NCBI RefSeq assembly: GCF_016757965.1
Contig: NZ_JAEKIW010000002.1
Coordinates: 1-64,000, forward strand
Length of the DNA stretch: 64,000 nt
Direction of reading: 5' to 3'
Source: Archaeoglobus neptunius
GTDB lineage: Archaea > Halobacteriota > Archaeoglobi > Archaeoglobales > Archaeoglobaceae
Shown here: positions 61,112 to 64,000 of the stretch, piece after piece
Layout of the letters: every line of letters begins with the position of its first letter
Numbering within the stretch: position 1 is the first letter of the stretch
The notes under the pieces: model-generated
The model's database searches: none
Told to the model about the DNA's origin: nothing
Seen by the model: only the letters and a program-made list of their open reading frames with translations
Program-made: the position numbers and the translations under genes

Positions 61112-62179
61112 TCACCCTGAGTATATTTCAAGCATTTTCCCGGCTATCCTGCCCCATTCGTACTTTTTTGCATTTTTAACGCACCTGTTTCTTAATCTTT
61201 TCTTCCGATCCATTGCCTCAACAAGCGAGGCTGCAAAACTTGAAGGATCAGCCTTACATACCACCCCACAGGCAATTTCGGAAGCGGCATTCTTTGGGTG
61301 GTTTAAGGTAACGACAGGCATACCACAGGCGTTGGCCTCAAGCGAAACAATACTGAAACCTTCCCTCATAGATGGCAAAGCAAACACCTTTGACGATTTC
61401 ATTACCGAAATCAGGTCCTCCCATCTCATGAAATCACGAAAATTACAGTTTAATCCAAGTCTTTCACTTTTTTCAATCAGTCTACCCTTTTCAGGCCCAT
61501 CACCAACGATGAGACATCTCGGTGAATCCGGTATCAGACTAAGCGCATCGAGAAGCAAATCCACCCCTTTCTCCCTTATCAGCCTTCCCGCAAACACCAC
61601 ATCGTAACCCTTTTTTGCGGGTTTTATATGCTGTATCTCTTCCATGTCCACTCCATTCGGCACAACTTCCGCCTCAACTCCTACCTCAAGTAGCTGTCTG
61701 GCGGTGGTTGATGATACCGATACATGCCTGCTTTCAATCGCAGCAACAACCCTCTCAACAGCCCTGCCGAAGTGACCAAAATATCCAAGATATTCCATCC
61801 AGTAATCCCCCCAGAACTCATGCCAGGTCAGGATGAGATTGTGGTGGTAAGAGCAGACGATGGCTGGAAAGTAAGGGAAAACCTGACAGTCCACAACGTC
61901 GAAATTGCTGAGCCTGATCTTTTTGCTCAGCCCTGCAGCGAATAGGATTGCCTCGCTTATTTTTCTTTTTCCTCTTGAGTATAAACCAACAGGCTTGAAA
62001 CATGGGATGAGCCTGATACCCGAATATTCGATTTCACTGTCGCCCCACCAGCCCAATCCAAACCAGTACACCTCATGCCCCTCTTCAGCAAGCCTCCTTC
62101 CTATCTCAAAAACCCGTCTTTCTGCACCCCCTTTCACCCACGGGTAAACAGCATCATACACGAAGGCTATCTTCACCAA
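61112..62179 (-). CDS. GT4 glycosyltransferase
   Basis: A 355-residue GT-B enzyme: VYDAVYPWVKGGAERRVFEI, VFAGRLIREKGVDLLLDALS, and LPSMREGFSIVSLEANACGM. It ends immediately before the GT2 gene (no gap), so it heads the GT4-GT2-aglB run. It probably assembles the lipid-linked glycan. Confidence 0.91.
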   Translation of the reverse strand: MVKIAFVYDAVYPWVKGGAERRVFEIGRRLAEEGHEVYWFGLGWWGDSEIEYSGIRLIPCFKPVGLYSRGKRKISEAILFAAGLSKKIRLSNFDVVDCQVFPYFPAIVCSYHHNLILTWHEFWGDYWMEYLGYFGHFGRAVERVVAAIESRHVSVSSTTARQLLEVGVEAEVVPNGVDMEEIQHIKPAKKGYDVVFAGRLIREKGVDLLLDALSLIPDSPRCLIVGDGPEKGRLIEKSERLGLNCNFRDFMRWEDLISVMKSSKVFALPSMREGFSIVSLEANACGMPVVTLNHPKNAASEIACGVVCKADPSSFAASLVEAMDRKKRLRNRCVKNAKKYEWGRIAGKMLEIYSG

Positions 62180-62287
62180 TCTTGTTTTGAAGATGGATGA
62201 TTAAAAGTTTTAGTGCCAACCCGACTCAGTTCGACGTGATCCGGAATACTTTGTGGAGATGCCGATGAGGCCCAGCAGCTTTGATCG

Positions 62288-63607
62288 CTACGGTATCCCA
62301 AGCTTTCTGAACAGATTTCTTGCAGCAACCACCAGAGGATCCCAGACCCTCGATATGGGTGGGTAGTAAGGAAAATCAGTAAAAAACAGATCCTTCACAT
62401 CAGCCCCATTGTAAAGAAGTGCCGAAGCGGCGTAAATTCTCATTGCAACGTCGTTTCCTGCAGCCTGCACCCCGAGAAGCTTTCCACTTCGATCTGCAAC
62501 AACTTTAAGGTGTATCAATCCACCAGGAAGGTATCTGGCCGAGGTACGGGAAGTAATAAAGGCCGAAACAACTTCGTAACCTTCTCTTAGTGCCTCATTC
62601 TCACTCAACCCTGCTTTCCCAATTTCAAGCCCCTTAAATCCTGTTAGCTGGCTCTTCAGCGATCCCGGGTAGTGCAATTCGAGACCGGCCATGTTCACCC
62701 CGGCGACGTAGCCCATCTTGTTTGCCGGTGCGGCGAGAGGTATCCAGTCCTCCCTTCCAGTTACCACATTTACCGATTCAGCACAATCTCCTGCAGCATA
62801 AACGTTTTCTCTGCTTGTCTCCATCCTGCTGTTTGTTTTTATGGCCCCACTTCTCCCAAGATCCACAAAACCCTCTGCAATTGCCGTGTTTGGAAGGACA
62901 CCCACGGCAACGATGGCAAGGTCACATCTGTATTCACTCTTGTTTGTTATAACCCTCTCAACGCAGTCCTGACCATCAAAAGCCGCAACTCTCTCACTCA
63001 ATCTTAAATCAACAAATTTCTCCATTTCCGATTTTATTATTGCGGCTATCTCCGCATCATATTCTGGCAGAGGTCTCTCCCTGACTTCAATAACCGTTAC
63101 CTTTTTCCCAAGCCTTGAGATTGCATTTGCCATCTCCACCCCAATGTAGCCAGAACCGACAATCACAACGTTTTCAGCCTCTATCGCATCGATTTTCACC
63201 CTCTGAGCGCTCTCTATGTCGTCAACGTAGAGAACCCCGTCAAGATTCTCACCATCCACATTCAACCTCTGGGCTCTCGATCCGGTTGCAAATAGGAGTC
63301 TGTCCCACTCATAAACCGATTCCTTTCCATTCTCCTCTACAGTAACAGAACCATCATCAACAGAGATTACCTTTGAGTTTGTGTGAACGTCAATACCCCT
63401 TTCTCTCCTGAAATAATCGACGTCATATGCACAGAGCTCTTCAAATTCATCCACTGCCCCCCCAATATAAAAAGGAATGCCGCAGGGAGCGTGGCTCACA
63501 AAAGAGGATTTTTCAAAAACCATTACCTCCCAGTTGGGTCTTAGTGCCTTTATTCTTGATGCTGCACTCATTCCGGCTGCTCCACCGCCGATTACTGCAA
63601 CTTTCAC
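62288..63607 (-). CDS. CoA-disulfide reductase / NADH oxidase-like flavoprotein
   Basis: A 439-residue FAD- and NAD(P)H-dependent enzyme. It has VAVIGGGAAGMSAASRIKAL, the single redox cysteine in SHAPCGIPFYIGG, the NAD site VIVGSGYIGVEMANAISRLG and the FAD site VYAAGDCAESVNVVTG. It reduces CoA disulfide, sulfur or oxygen. GTG 63607 was chosen because a TATA-like AAAATATAA lies about 20-25 bp upstream; ATG 63646 would put the TATA inside the gene. Confidence 0.88.
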   Translation of the reverse strand: MKVAVIGGGAAGMSAASRIKALRPNWEVMVFEKSSFVSHAPCGIPFYIGGAVDEFEELCAYDVDYFRRERGIDVHTNSKVISVDDGSVTVEENGKESVYEWDRLLFATGSRAQRLNVDGENLDGVLYVDDIESAQRVKIDAIEAENVVIVGSGYIGVEMANAISRLGKKVTVIEVRERPLPEYDAEIAAIIKSEMEKFVDLRLSERVAAFDGQDCVERVITNKSEYRCDLAIVAVGVLPNTAIAEGFVDLGRSGAIKTNSRMETSRENVYAAGDCAESVNVVTGREDWIPLAAPANKMGYVAGVNMAGLELHYPGSLKSQLTGFKGLEIGKAGLSENEALREGYEVVSAFITSRTSARYLPGGLIHLKVVADRSGKLLGVQAAGNDVAMRIYAASALLYNGADVKDLFFTDFPYYPPISRVWDPLVVAARNLFRKLGIP

Positions 63608-63686
63608 ACATGGAACTAAAAAATTATATTTTTTAAGGTTTTCCATGAGGTAAATGTTAAATTCAGTGGTCTCGAAGTCTGAAAAA

Positions 63687-63779
63687 GCCGGGGTTGCCGA
63701 GCGGTAAGGCGCACGCCTGGAGTGTTTACAGAAAGCGTGTGGGCGTTCGCCCGCGTGGGTTCGAATCCCACCCCCGGCG
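63687..63779 (+). tRNA. tRNA-Ser (GGA) with an 11-nt intron
   Basis: Acceptor GCCGGGG/CCCCGGC with discriminator G, anticodon stem CACGC/GCGTG, long variable arm (GGGCG-TT-CGCCC), T arm GTGGG-TTCGAAT-CCCAC. The anticodon loop is 18 nt, 11 more than normal. Intron at 63723-63733, after position 37, with CTG/CAG central helix and 3-nt bulges as in a relaxed bulge-helix-bulge site. Anticodon GGA at 63719-63721. CCA is not encoded. Confidence 0.93.
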
Positions 63780-63790
63780 TGTTTTTAATT

Positions 63791-64000
63791 TTAAAACTGC
63801 CGATCGGTGCTTCCAAGCAGACCCCTCAACCACTCGCTCAAATGAATCCTGTAGGTTTTACCGAACCTTTCCCTTACGATCAAGTTCTTCTCTTCCAGCT
63901 TCTTAACTATCATTGAAATTTTAGAGTGGGAAAAACCTGTCCTGAAGTGCAGGGAGTCCTGGGTTATACCGTCGTTCTCCAGTATTATTTTCATCACCGT
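63791..64000 (-). CDS. winged-helix transcription regulator, C-terminal part
   Basis: The C-terminal 69 or so residues of a protein that continues past the right edge. It has the helix-turn-helix HFRTGFSHSKISMIVKKLEE, a wing (NLIVRERFGKTYRIHLSEWL), and then a stop. It resembles archaeal MarR/IclR-like regulators that follow a membrane or sensor domain. The frame stays open to the window edge. Confidence 0.7.
   Translation of the reverse strand, partial: TVMKIILENDGITQDSLHFRTGFSHSKISMIVKKLEEKNLIVRERFGKTYRIHLSEWLRGLLGSTDRQF

Overview
This is a 64 kb stretch of an archaeal chromosome, most likely from the order Archaeoglobales (Archaeoglobus, Geoglobus or Ferroglobus; I cannot name the species). 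The signs are an NrpR-type nitrogen repressor, exosome Csl4, RNA polymerase subunits Rpo11 and Rpo4, ribosomal protein L21e, the archaeosine enzyme RaSEA, an AMA-type AAA ATPase, a short AglB oligosaccharyltransferase, a tRNA-Ser with a bulge-helix-bulge intron, and TATA-box promoters with many leaderless or GTG starts.

Positions 1-31,530 are ordinary core genome: amino-acid uptake with NrpR, argG, pyrC, cbiB, an information-processing run (DHH/OB protein, DUF116, METTL5-like methyltransferase, csl4, rpoL), a UbiD decarboxylase with a DUF2070 membrane protein, a CBS protein resembling an archaeal ribosome-hibernation factor just before rpl21e-rpoF-DUF655, a rhomboid protease, RaSEA, ilvD, an AAA ATPase, a secreted peptidase, thioredoxin, tRNA-Arg and manC.

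Positions 31,600-49,400 are the remarkable part. Eleven recognisable toxin-antitoxin (TA) modules, plus remnants, all lie on the minus strand and alternate regularly with broken copies of the ends of two glycosylation genes. In the left array (31.6-37.4 kb) each TA module is followed by a copy of the 3' end of the membrane glycosyltransferase gene whose full version is at 37,441-40,488. In the right array (43.9-49.4 kb) each TA module is followed by a copy of the 5' end of a family 2 glycosyltransferase (GT2) gene. Between the arrays sits an AT-rich core (about 38.65-43.74 kb) with the body of the membrane glycosyltransferase, a phosphodiesterase/phosphotransferase, a methyltransferase and a GT4 enzyme. 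The base composition changes at the points where the repeated gene ends stop. At 48,242-48,553 a GT2 5' end is joined directly to a membrane-glycosyltransferase 3' end with no core between, as if a whole cassette had been lost. I propose a glycan cassette-exchange locus whose two fixed gene ends are the crossover sites and whose past events are recorded as TA modules plus displaced gene ends. The homology and order are visible in the sequence; the mechanism is inference.

Positions 49,500-62,200 carry a surface-glycan and N-glycosylation cluster: GT4, GT2 and GT-C enzymes, a flippase, AglB and dolichol-phosphate-type transferases, with a decaying DUF4258/DUF2283 pair inside. The window ends with a CoA-disulfide-reductase-like flavoprotein, tRNA-Ser(GGA) with an 11-nt intron, and a partial winged-helix regulator. 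The accessory region therefore lies between two tRNA genes (Arg at 30.1 kb, Ser at 63.7 kb).
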